Shown here: positions 1 to 5,738 of the stretch, in pieces
Layout of the letters: each line of letters opens with the position of its first letter
Numbering within the stretch: position 1 is the first letter of the stretch
Assembly (NCBI GenBank): GCA_003511885.1
Contig: DOIX01000380.1
Location: 2,703 to 8,440 of the forward strand
Direction: 5' to 3'
DNA: 5,738 nucleotides
DNA from: Cyanobacteria bacterium UBA11153
GTDB lineage: Bacteria; Cyanobacteriota; Cyanobacteriia; Cyanobacteriales; Coleofasciculaceae
Program-made: the position numbers and the translations under genes
The notes under the pieces: model-generated
What the model was told of the DNA's origin: nothing
Database searches by the model: none
What the model saw: the letters and a program-made list of their open reading frames with translations, nothing else

Positions 1-1
1 A

Positions 2-103
2 AGAGCGGGAACCGCTGTAATTCGTAAAACCCTAGAATGTTATCCAGTCAACCTCATAATCTATAACCCCGAAATAGAGGAGATTCAATCATGGATAAGT
101 TAA
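2..103 (+). CDS. xisH: XisH family protein, C-terminal fragment (5' end outside window)
   Basis: An open frame enters from the left edge and ends at TAA 101-103, giving 33 residues. The readable tail contains VNLIIYNPEIEEIQSWIS, which fits the usual XisH ending (a hydrophobic strand, Y-[ND]-P, acidic residues, then xWI[NS]). The frame overlaps the xisI start by 13 nt, an arrangement I recognise as typical of xisH-xisI pairs and the strongest support for the call. XisH was first described as a factor needed for excision of the fdxN element in heterocyst-forming Anabaena. Most cyanobacterial copies lie outside such elements and have no proven role. As I recall, the family is grouped with PD-(D/E)XK nuclease folds, but the catalytic part is not in the window. 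The identification rests on a short tail plus gene order. Confidence 0.75.
   Translation, partial: RAGTAVIRKTLECYPVNLIIYNPEIEEIQSWIS
76..83 (+). promoter_or_regulatory. Shine-Dalgarno site of xisI
   Basis: AGAGGAGA at 76-83 contains GAGGAG (77-82), with 8 nt before the ATG at 91. It lies inside the xisH coding end, so xisI appears to be translationally linked to xisH. It is the only strong ribosome binding site in front of a gene start in this window. Confidence 0.7.
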
Positions 104-426
104 ACCATTATCGGCAATGTATTCAAAGTTTACTCACACGATATGCCAGCTATAGTAAAAATAATCCAGAGATAGAAACTCAGATAGTCTTCGATACAGA
201 AAGGAATCATTACCTTTTGCTTCGTACTGGATGGGATCGGGAACATAGAGTCCATTATTGTACATTCCATTTCGATATTAAAGATGAAAAAATCTGGATA
301 CAAGAAAATAATACCGATGTAGAAATTGGCGAGGAACTGGAAGAAATGGGGATTCCCAAGCAAGATATTGTAGTAGGCTTCCATCCCTATTACTTGCGCC
401 AATATACTCAATACTCAGTTTCATAA
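91..426 (+). CDS. xisI: XisI family protein (fdxN element excision controlling factor-like)
   Basis: The product has 111 residues, the normal length for XisI. It shows the family pattern: start MDKLNHYR, a middle FDTERNHYLLLRTGW segment (residues 34-48), the strand FDIKDEKIWIQ (61-71), and the C-terminal block EEMGIPKQDIVVGFHP (84-99) followed by RQYTQYSVS. The ATG has a good ribosome binding site and overlaps the xisH stop by 13 nt. XisI works together with XisH in fdxN element excision in Anabaena. As a stand-alone pair outside such an element the function is not established, and a toxin-antitoxin or defence-like role is only a guess. The last 29 codons plus 15 downstream bases (338-441) recur at 1093-1196 at the end of the next gene. 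The copy here is the intact one. Confidence 0.93.
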   Translation: MDKLNHYRQCIQSLLTRYASYSKNNPEIETQIVFDTERNHYLLLRTGWDREHRVHYCTFHFDIKDEKIWIQENNTDVEIGEELEEMGIPKQDIVVGFHPYYLRQYTQYSVS

Positions 427-441
427 GTTTGGTAAAATTAT
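338..441 (+). repeat. Direct repeat copy 1: xisI 3' end and bases after its stop
   Basis: These 104 bases match 1093-1196 at a constant offset of 755 with no gaps and 7 mismatches (97/104). The last 30 bases (412-441) are identical in both copies and include the stop codon and 15 non-coding bases. Similarity ends sharply on both sides: GAGGAAC versus CAATAAG before, TTATTATG versus CTAGTTAA after. The nuclease ATG lies 5 bases after this copy ends. Confidence 0.95.
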
Positions 442-446
442 TTATT

Positions 447-1181
447 ATGGTACAAACAGTTAGGATTACCAAGGCAATTACTAATCTAAACGAGGCGCAC
501 AATAAGTTCAGTCTCATTCCGACATCAGATCTTCAATTTTTTACAGAATGGCTTGATGATTTACCGGAAGTTAATGATAGCCAAAAAGAATCTTTAAATA
601 GGCTCAAAAATCGATATCTTTACTATGCAGCAGATGGAGAGATAACGGAAGGAACGATTGACCGAATTATGGTGTCTCCATTGCTGGATTTAATTGGTTT
701 ATTTGATATTCATTTTAAAATTCAGTGCGAGAAATGTGTGAAGGTGGAAATTGATAATGGGGATATGATATTAGAAGGGTTTATTGATGCTTTGGTGGTG
801 CAAAATAAATTATGGGTGGTAGTTATTGAGGAGAAGCGTTTTAATGTTAATGTTTTTCAGGCTATTCCCCAGACTTTAGCCTATATGATGGCAAATCCTA
901 ACTCGGAAATACCAAGTTTTGGAATGGTAACCAATGGGGATGACTATATTTTTATCAAGTTAAATCGGGAGGTGTTGCAGTATGGATTGTCAGATAAGTT
1001 TACAGCTATATCTCGCGATGAAAATAATAATCTATTCAGAGTTTTGCGGATAATCAAGAAAATTATTGGATTGTTTGTTCGATCCAATAAGTTGGAAGAA
1101 ATGGGGATTTCCAATCAAGCTATTGTAGCACGCTTCCATCCCTATTACTTGCGCAAATATACTCAGTACTCAGTTTCATAA
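447..1181 (+). CDS. PD-(D/E)XK nuclease-like protein (type I restriction subunit R-like) fused to a XisI tail
   Basis: I chose ATG 447 (product MVQTVRI...) because the cyanobacterial family of about 210-residue 'restriction endonuclease subunit R' proteins usually begins MVQT. An in-frame TTG at 429 is less likely. No good ribosome binding site is visible. Numbering from 447, the putative PD-(D/E)XK core is Asp114 in EGFIDALVV and Glu128-x-Lys130 in VIEEKR, followed by FQAIPQTLAYMMANP with the QxxxY pattern (Gln142, Tyr146). These residues suggest Mg-dependent DNA cleavage. No helicase, specificity or methylase subunit is nearby, so this is not a type I restriction system. The family usually ends just after the FRVLRIIKKI segment, near residue 208. 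Here the frame runs on for about 36 residues, and the last 30 are a diverged copy of the XisI C-terminus. The fusion is unusual and may not add function. The nuclease fold is likely; its target is unknown. Confidence 0.8.
   Translation: MVQTVRITKAITNLNEAHNKFSLIPTSDLQFFTEWLDDLPEVNDSQKESLNRLKNRYLYYAADGEITEGTIDRIMVSPLLDLIGLFDIHFKIQCEKCVKVEIDNGDMILEGFIDALVVQNKLWVVVIEEKRFNVNVFQAIPQTLAYMMANPNSEIPSFGMVTNGDDYIFIKLNREVLQYGLSDKFTAISRDENNNLFRVLRIIKKIIGLFVRSNKLEEMGISNQAIVARFHPYYLRKYTQYSVS
1092..1181 (+). pseudogene. xisI 3' fragment fused in frame to the nuclease gene
   Basis: Thirty codons including the stop, starting LEEMGISNQAIVARFHPYY and ending TQYSVS, correspond to residues 83-111 of the intact XisI encoded at 91-426. 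The first ~82 codons of this second copy are absent, so it cannot encode XisI. Within the coding part of the repeat, six of seven differences change the amino acid (P to S, K to N, D to A, V to A, G to R, Q to K) and one is silent. That fits relaxed constraint, although the number of sites is small. It is read as the tail of the upstream nuclease frame. Confidence 0.8.
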
Positions 1182-1196
1182 GTTTGGTAAAATTAT
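1093..1196 (+). repeat. Direct repeat copy 2: xisI 3' end and bases after its stop
   Basis: This is the second copy of the 104-bp repeat (first copy 338-441). The differences are uneven: five of the seven fall in the first ~37 bases, whereas 1167-1196 is identical to copy 1. The segment between the copies (442-1092, 651 bp) is almost exactly the nuclease gene, so the repeats bracket a gene-sized cassette. Confidence 0.95.
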
Positions 1197-1229
1197 CTAG
1201 TTAACCTACCCCTATTTCTATCTTAGCCC

Positions 1230-4200
1230 GTGTATTCCTCAAATCAGCCCAAAACTATCGTGGAAAGTTCAGGAGAAACAAGTAATCTTACTCAAGAGCT
1301 ATTGATCAATCGGATTGCTAACCGTATCCGACAATCTTTGGAATTACAAGAAATTCTGGAGGCTACGGTGGCAGAAGTGCGATCTTTTTTGGGTATGGAT
1401 AGGGTGAAAATATATCAGTTTCAACCCGATGGACATGGTGTGGTAATTGCTGAATCCATTGCCGACAATCGCTTACCCTCTCTTCTAGGACTGCATTTTC
1501 CGGCTGATGATATTCCCCCTTATGCGCGGGAATTATTTGTGAGGGCAAGACAGCGGACCATTGTCGATATTACTGCCCAGGAAATTGGGCTGAGTCGTTT
1601 GGATAGGGAGGATACGGGGGAATTGCTGGAAAACCAAGACATTCGCTACCGTGCAGTAGATCCTTGTCATGTAGAATATTTGACCACGATGGGGGTTAAA
1701 TCCTCTGTTGTAGTACCGATTGTGGTGGAAAGAGTAAAACAAACTAAGGAAAGTTTACCGTCTCTTCGCTCCCTGGATCAACTTTGGGGTTTGCTGGCTT
1801 GCCATCACTCGGAAGCTTATCCTGTCAAAGAAGAGGAATTGGGGTTATTACAGCTAGTTGTGGATCAAGTAGCGATCGCAATCTCTCAATCAATTCTACT
1901 AGCGCGGGTGCAAGAGAGGGCTACTCAGGAAGCAAATATTAACCGCGTTACCCAATTACTTTACACTACCCCAACCGTGCAACTTCAGGACGCACTGGAG
2001 GAAACAGTCGCTATCTTTCAAGGGAGTGGAGGTAGATTATATATCCCTACTGGCGATAGCAAAAATACCACAGAAATCTACACCTGCGGGAGCCAACCGC
2101 AAAGGCTCGATGGAGGTAATGGCAGGGACATTGAACAACATCTTTTGTGGCAAAGGTTCCTCAATTCTGGACTAAAAAGAGAATCTGGCACTAAACCTTG
2201 GTCAGTACAATGGATGAGGGCAATATATGCTCTAGAAGAGATACCAGAGCAAGCTACTGATGACTCAAATATTTGGGCAATTCCCGATATTTACCGCGAG
2301 CCTTTATGTCGTTCATTGACACCTTTATTTCAAACTACTCGGATTCGCGGTATTTTAATTATTCCGCTTTACTTTGGCAGTGAATTGCTAGGTTGTCTGA
2401 GCATTTTTCGGGATGAAATGGAGCTAGAACTGATGTGGGCAGGCTATCATAATTTGGATACCCGCCAACTCATGCCTAGGCAATCTTTTGAAGCATGGCG
2501 ACAGTTGAAAACTGGTGAGGTTCAAAGTTGGACAAACTCAGATTTGCGACTAGGGAAAGCGCTAGCCGAACGTTTCTCTACAGGAGTCAAACAGTACCTA
2601 CTTTATAAACAGGTTCAAACCCTTAATCACAATTTAGAGCAACAAATTTCGATCCGTACTGCGGAATTGCAACATTCTACAGCCATAGCAAACCAACAGC
2701 AAACCCTAGCGGATGTTCTCTCTAAGTTACAAAAATTATCGGATGTAGAAGCTATTTTTCGCACAGGAACAGAAGCAGTGCGACATGTGTTAAATGTAGA
2801 TCGGGTAGCTGTCTATCGATTCGATCCTGATTGGGGTGGAGAATTTATCGATCGTTTTGGTTCAGTTAGTCCAGGTTGGGCGAAGATCGTACTAGCTACC
2901 CGTACAATTTGGAATGATACCTATTTACAAGAGACAAAAGGAGGGCGTTACCGCAATGGAGAAATATCCGTAGTAGATGATATCTATCAGGCAGGATTGT
3001 CTCCCTGTCATCTTGAGATCTTAGAACATTATTATATCCGAGCCTTTGCGATTGTCCCCTTGATTAAAGGGGGAAATTTATGGGGACTAATCGCCGCATA
3101 TCAACATACAAATACCCGCAGATGGAGTAGTTCAGAAATAACCTTTTTCTCCCAAATATCCACTCATTTAAGCATTGCCCTCCAGCAAGTAGAATACTTG
3201 TCACAGGTGCAAAGTAAAACCAGAGAATTAGCAGAAACAGCCCAGCAACAACAAGCCTTAACAGAAGTAATTACCAGAATTCGGGAATCCCTGGATTTAG
3301 AGCAAATCTTCAAAGCCACAACACAGGAAGTCCGCCGCCTACTAAATTGCGATCGCGTTGCCATTTTTCGCTTTCTCCTGGAAACTAGTTACGAAATAGG
3401 GGAAGTTATTTCTGAAGATGTAAATTTGAGCTATCCCTCTGCTCTGAGAATTCCCATCGAAGATAGCTGCTTCGCTCAAGACTATCCGATTAAATGTAAC
3501 CCGACCAAAATTTTTACAATTGATGATGTAGATCAGGCAAATTTGAGCGAATGCTATCTCAAAACAATGGCTCAATTTCACATCAAAGCCAGCTTAGTTG
3601 TCCCCTTATTTAAAGGAGAAAATCTTTGGGGTTTATTATGCATTAACCAATGTTCCCATCCCCGTCAATGGCAAAACAAAGAAAAAGAATTTGTGAGGCA
3701 AATTGCCGTTCAATTAAGCGTAGCAATCCAACAGGCAGAACTATTATATCAAGCACAAGTTGCCAAAGAAGCAGCCGATAAAGCCAATCAAGCCAAGAGT
3801 CAATTTCTGGCTAATATGAGTCACGAATTGCGCACTCCCCTCAATGCTATTTTAGGGTTTTCCGAAATATTGCAAGAAGAAATTTTTGGGACTTTAAACG
3901 AAGAGCAAAAAAATGCGATTGAAACTATTGCCACCAGTGGAGAACATTTACTATCCCTAATTACTGACATTCTAGATCTATCCAAAGTCGAATCAGGGAT
4001 AATCGAACTTAACAGAGAGCTAGTCGATATTGAAGAAATTTGCGATTATAGTTTACTCTTTGTTAAACAACAAGCCAACCAAAAAAATATTGAAATAATC
4101 AGTGAAATACCCAAAAATATAACCCCTATTCATCTAGATAAGCGTCGCTGGCAACAAGTACTAATCAATCTCCTGAATAATGCAGTAAAATTTACACCAG

Positions 4201-5000
4201 AAGGTGGACGAGTTTCCCTATCAGTTACAGTTAGCCTTGCCAAAGACAGGGAAGAAAATCCAACTATTCCTAACTCATTGAGAGATTATCCCTCACCATT
4301 ACTCCTGTTTCACGTATTGGATACTGGTATCGGCATTGCTGCCAGAGATATCCACCGATTATTTGAACCATTTGTCCAGATTGATAGCAGCCTCAGTCGT
4401 CAGTATAGCGGCACAGGGTTAGGACTTGCCTTAGTGAAAAAAATTGTCGAATTGCATGGCGGAGGAGTTAACGTTATCAGTACCCTTGGCAAGGGGAGCC
4501 ATTTTACGATCGCCTTACCATATAATATCCCAGAATCTGCGATCGCCCTCACCGCAACTGAGGCTACGATTAATTTAGCTGAAGTAGTAGAAGCATCGCC
4601 ACCTCCTCTTGATAGTGTCGAAACTATTCCTGATATCCCTTTAATTTTATTAGCAGAAGATAACCAAGCCAATATCAAAACATTTACAAACTATCTCAAT
4701 ACCCAAGGGTATCGCCTAGTGGTAGCCGAAAACGGGAAAGAAGCAATTGCGATTGCCCGGGCAGACAAGCCAGATTTAATTTTAATGGATATCCAAATGC
4801 CCGGAATCAATGGTTTAGAAGCTATCCGTCAAATTCGCACTAATCCGGAGTTAGCACAGACACCCATTATTGCCTTAACTGCCTTAGCCATGCCCGGTGA
4901 TGAAGAGAGATGTATTACCGCAGGTGCTAATAGTTATTTAGCTAAACCAGTAAAATTGAAACGACTGGGAGAAGTTATTAAAGAATTTCTGGAAATTTAG
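1230..5000 (+). CDS. Knotless phytochrome / cyanobacteriochrome hybrid histidine kinase (GAF-PHY-GAF-GAF-HisKA-HATPase-REC)
   Basis: This soluble 1256-residue light sensor has no membrane segment. GAF1 (~36-222) has Tyr62, FPADDIP (Asp94), Arg109, Arg141, bilin Cys146-His147 and ACHH (190-193), matching phytochrome pocket residues. The PHY domain (~236-460) carries tongue motifs WAG (403-405) and PRQSF (416-420). No PAS domain precedes GAF1, so this is the Cph2-like knotless form. GAF3 (~500-658) resembles red/green cyanobacteriochromes: Trp561, Asp563, LQETKGGRY, Cys593-His594. GAF4 (~688-840) has DSCF (Cys747) and Cys775-Tyr776, as in DXCF cyanobacteriochromes. The kinase part has H-box His865 in MSHELRTP, N-box Asn984, DTGIG (1031-1035) and GTGLGL (1061-1066). 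The receiver (~1136-1254) has Glu1143/Asp1144, phospho-acceptor Asp1187, Thr1217 and Lys1239. Helical linkers join the modules. Every kinase and receiver key residue is present. The start is GTG 1230, 6 bases after an in-frame TAG, with no clear ribosome binding site; GTG 1260 is an alternative. The output partner is unknown: the receiver is terminal and no DNA-binding domain or second response regulator lies in the window. Bilin binding is inferred from motifs. Confidence 0.93.
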   Translation: MYSSNQPKTIVESSGETSNLTQELLINRIANRIRQSLELQEILEATVAEVRSFLGMDRVKIYQFQPDGHGVVIAESIADNRLPSLLGLHFPADDIPPYARELFVRARQRTIVDITAQEIGLSRLDREDTGELLENQDIRYRAVDPCHVEYLTTMGVKSSVVVPIVVERVKQTKESLPSLRSLDQLWGLLACHHSEAYPVKEEELGLLQLVVDQVAIAISQSILLARVQERATQEANINRVTQLLYTTPTVQLQDALEETVAIFQGSGGRLYIPTGDSKNTTEIYTCGSQPQRLDGGNGRDIEQHLLWQRFLNSGLKRESGTKPWSVQWMRAIYALEEIPEQATDDSNIWAIPDIYREPLCRSLTPLFQTTRIRGILIIPLYFGSELLGCLSIFRDEMELELMWAGYHNLDTRQLMPRQSFEAWRQLKTGEVQSWTNSDLRLGKALAERFSTGVKQYLLYKQVQTLNHNLEQQISIRTAELQHSTAIANQQQTLADVLSKLQKLSDVEAIFRTGTEAVRHVLNVDRVAVYRFDPDWGGEFIDRFGSVSPGWAKIVLATRTIWNDTYLQETKGGRYRNGEISVVDDIYQAGLSPCHLEILEHYYIRAFAIVPLIKGGNLWGLIAAYQHTNTRRWSSSEITFFSQISTHLSIALQQVEYLSQVQSKTRELAETAQQQQALTEVITRIRESLDLEQIFKATTQEVRRLLNCDRVAIFRFLLETSYEIGEVISEDVNLSYPSALRIPIEDSCFAQDYPIKCNPTKIFTIDDVDQANLSECYLKTMAQFHIKASLVVPLFKGENLWGLLCINQCSHPRQWQNKEKEFVRQIAVQLSVAIQQAELLYQAQVAKEAADKANQAKSQFLANMSHELRTPLNAILGFSEILQEEIFGTLNEEQKNAIETIATSGEHLLSLITDILDLSKVESGIIELNRELVDIEEICDYSLLFVKQQANQKNIEIISEIPKNITPIHLDKRRWQQVLINLLNNAVKFTPEGGRVSLSVTVSLAKDREENPTIPNSLRDYPSPLLLFHVLDTGIGIAARDIHRLFEPFVQIDSSLSRQYSGTGLGLALVKKIVELHGGGVNVISTLGKGSHFTIALPYNIPESAIALTATEATINLAEVVEASPPPLDSVETIPDIPLILLAEDNQANIKTFTNYLNTQGYRLVVAENGKEAIAIARADKPDLILMDIQMPGINGLEAIRQIRTNPELAQTPIIALTALAMPGDEERCITAGANSYLAKPVKLKRLGEVIKEFLEI
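1872..1879. repeat. HIP1 octamer
   Basis: Exact GCGATCGC palindrome inside the photoreceptor gene. HIP1 is strongly over-represented in many cyanobacterial genomes and supports the taxonomic assignment. Confidence 0.9.
3349..3356. repeat. HIP1 octamer
   Basis: Second exact GCGATCGC, in the entry helix of GAF4 where it encodes part of NCDRVA. Confidence 0.9.
4539..4546. repeat. HIP1 octamer
   Basis: Third exact GCGATCGC, in the linker between the HATPase and receiver domains. All three HIP1 sites lie in the photoreceptor gene; none is in the xisHI/nuclease part or the DUF29 gene. Confidence 0.9.
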
Positions 5001-5116
5001 TCATTAGTCATTGGTTATTAGTCATTAGTCATTGGTTATTAGTCATTAGTCATTAGCCATTAGTCATTAGCCATTAGCCATGAGCCATTAGCCATGAGCC
5101 ATTAGCCATTAGCCAT
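4998..5116 (+). repeat. Heptanucleotide tandem array, 17 units
   Basis: Seventeen 7-base units sit in perfect register (119 bases, no indel). The order is TAGTCAT x2, TGGTTAT, TAGTCAT x2, TGGTTAT, TAGTCAT x2, TAGCCAT, TAGTCAT, TAGCCAT x2, GAGCCAT, TAGCCAT, GAGCCAT, TAGCCAT x2. The first three bases of unit 1 are the stop codon of the photoreceptor gene. The left end contains a 21-base super-unit repeated twice, and unit type shifts from TAGTCAT to TAGCCAT left to right, as expected from stepwise local duplication. Such short tandemly repeated sequences are well known between genes of filamentous cyanobacteria. The function is unknown and no spacers are present. Confidence 0.97.
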
Positions 5117-5157
5117 ATTCACAAAAATCATCTCATCCTATTTGGATTACTTTAATT

Positions 5158-5673
5158 ATGACTCAAGAATTAATAGACTTAAGAGCGAGTATCCTGGAAG
5201 GGCGTTACGCAGACGCTTTAATAATTGTCGATGAGTTAGAGGGAATGAGCAAACAAGCAGTTTTGCGGAATATCGAATCATTTATTGCTAGAATCCTGAT
5301 TCATTTGATTAAAAACCAAATTGAACAACGTTTAACCAACTCTTGGGCAGCTTCGATTCGGGATTCAATCCGAGAAATCTACAAACTGAATCTCAAAGAG
5401 AATAAAAAATCCTATTACATCAATTCCGATGAGTGGGAAGAAGTGATAGAAGATGAATTAGATGCGGCAATTCGGAGTGCGAGTGTGGAAGTAGCCAATG
5501 GCATTTACGCGCCATCTCAACTTTCAGAGATGGTAGATAGAAATCAAATAATTGCCAATACTCGTCATCTTTTAGCTTTAACCTACAGCCACTCCAAAAA
5601 AGAATTACCACAAGTTATCGATAATTATTTGAGTCAGTTACCAGGAGGTGAGGCTTGGCAAGAAGGTAGGTAA
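5158..5673 (+). CDS. DUF29 family protein
   Basis: The 171-residue product matches the cyanobacterial DUF29 family as I recognise it: start MTQELIDLRASILEGRY, DALIIVDELEGMSK (19-32), the central ILIHLIKNQIEQRLTNSWAAS stretch (~46-66) with SIRDSIREI after it, the SYYINSDEWE motif (~85-94), and the end LSQLPGGEAWQEGR. Lengths of about 140-175 residues are usual. It looks helical and soluble, with no signal peptide or membrane segment. The biochemical role of DUF29 is unknown; many copies are scattered through cyanobacterial genomes, often next to mobile or toxin-antitoxin-like genes, so no function is assigned. The ATG at 5158 is the natural start because the family begins MTQEL. No ribosome binding site is obvious before it. 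A 41-bp gap separates it from the heptamer array. Confidence 0.88.
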   Translation: MTQELIDLRASILEGRYADALIIVDELEGMSKQAVLRNIESFIARILIHLIKNQIEQRLTNSWAASIRDSIREIYKLNLKENKKSYYINSDEWEEVIEDELDAAIRSASVEVANGIYAPSQLSEMVDRNQIIANTRHLLALTYSHSKKELPQVIDNYLSQLPGGEAWQEGR

Positions 5674-5681
5674 TAGTCAGG

Positions 5682-5687
5682 TATAAT
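5682..5687 (+). promoter_or_regulatory. Possible -10 box (TATAAT)
   Basis: An exact TATAAT lies 9 bases after the DUF29 stop. The best upstream -35-like hexamer is TTGGCA at 5655-5660, but the 21-base spacing is longer than the usual 16-18. If real, it would drive a gene to the right of the window, with the inverted repeat at 5692-5709 covering the transcription start. In an AT-rich gap a chance match is likely. Confidence 0.3.
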
Positions 5688-5691
5688 ATAG

Positions 5692-5709
5692 TAACCGCCA
5701 GGGCGGTTA
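5692..5709. other. 8-bp inverted repeat after the DUF29 gene
   Basis: TAACCGCC-AG-GGCGGTTA has perfect 8-bp arms around a 2-base centre. As RNA it would form at least six pairs with a CAGG loop. It could act as a hairpin terminator of the DUF29 gene, but the downstream bases (AGACATTCTC) are not a T-run, so an intrinsic terminator is doubtful. It could also be an operator next to the TATAAT at 5682-5687, or part of a dispersed repeat that continues beyond the window. Confidence 0.55.
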
Positions 5710-5738
5710 AGACATTCTCAATTCCTCAAACCCTTGAT

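Noticed and set aside
4..16. Hairpin AGCGG-GAA-CCGCT
   Set aside because: It is only a 5-bp stem inside the xisH coding end with no T-run, so it is probably incidental to the codons.
429..446. TTG start at 429 for the nuclease gene
   Set aside because: It lies 2 bases after the xisI stop and inside repeat copy 1. The family begins MVQT, which matches ATG 447.
278..517. Minus-strand 79-codon open frame across the xisI/nuclease junction
   Set aside because: It is antisense to two recognised genes, with no family resemblance and no ribosome site. Other minus-strand frames (130-411, 1363-1548, 1533-1742, 3164-3364, 3342-3581, 4400-4678, 5420-5611) are likewise antisense shadows.
447..1181. Complete type I restriction-modification system
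   Set aside because: Only a small nuclease-like domain is encoded. No helicase motor, HsdM or HsdS is in the window.
338..1196. Insertion sequence or transposon with target duplication
   Set aside because: The flanking repeats are 104 bp, mostly coding xisI sequence, far longer than target duplications. There are no terminal inverted repeats and no transposase.
4998..5116. CRISPR-like array
   Set aside because: Units are 7 bases and directly adjacent, with no spacers and no repeat of 23-40 bases.
5655..5687. Complete sigma-70 promoter TTGGCA/TATAAT
   Set aside because: The 21-base spacing is too long for a confident promoter, so only the -10-like hexamer was kept, at low confidence.
5692..5720. 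Confident intrinsic terminator for the DUF29 gene
   Set aside because: The stem is good but the following bases are not a T-run, so only an inverted repeat is reported.

Overview
The window looks like a piece of a low-to-medium GC cyanobacterial chromosome. The clues are three exact HIP1 octamers (GCGATCGC), a xisH/xisI pair, a DUF29 gene, a bilin-type photoreceptor kinase, and a heptanucleotide tandem array of the kind common in filamentous cyanobacteria. A filamentous or colonial non-heterocystous lineage is plausible, but the species cannot be named from the sequence. All recognised genes lie on the + strand.

Left part (1-1200): the last 33 codons of a xisH gene overlap a complete xisI gene by 13 nt. 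A small PD-(D/E)XK nuclease-like gene (type I restriction subunit R-like, the cyanobacterial family starting MVQT) follows. The last ~30 codons of xisI and the bases just after its stop are present twice, as a 104-bp direct repeat (97/104 identical by eye) on either side of the nuclease gene. The second copy is fused in frame to the nuclease C-terminus. The left part is therefore a rearranged xisHI locus carrying a nuclease cassette.

Centre (1230-5000): one 1256-residue photosensory hybrid histidine kinase. By motif reading it has a knotless (PAS-less, Cph2-type) phytochrome module GAF1-PHY with Cys146-His147 and a tongue with WAG and PRxSF motifs. Next come a red/green-type cyanobacteriochrome GAF (Trp561/Asp563, Cys593-His594) and a DXCF-type cyanobacteriochrome GAF (Cys747 and Cys775, 28 residues apart). 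The protein ends in HisKA (His865), HATPase and a receiver (Asp1187). Three spectrally different bilin pockets in one kinase is the most striking feature of the window.

Right part (5001-5738): 17 units in exact 7-bp period (TAGYCAT-like) begin with the kinase stop codon itself. A complete DUF29 gene follows, then a TATAAT-like hexamer and an 8-bp inverted repeat. No gene could be called in the last 65 bases.

Nothing indicates that the left nuclease/xisHI part and the photoreceptor work together. The 48-bp gap between them shows no clear promoter or terminator, so co-transcription is possible but unproven.
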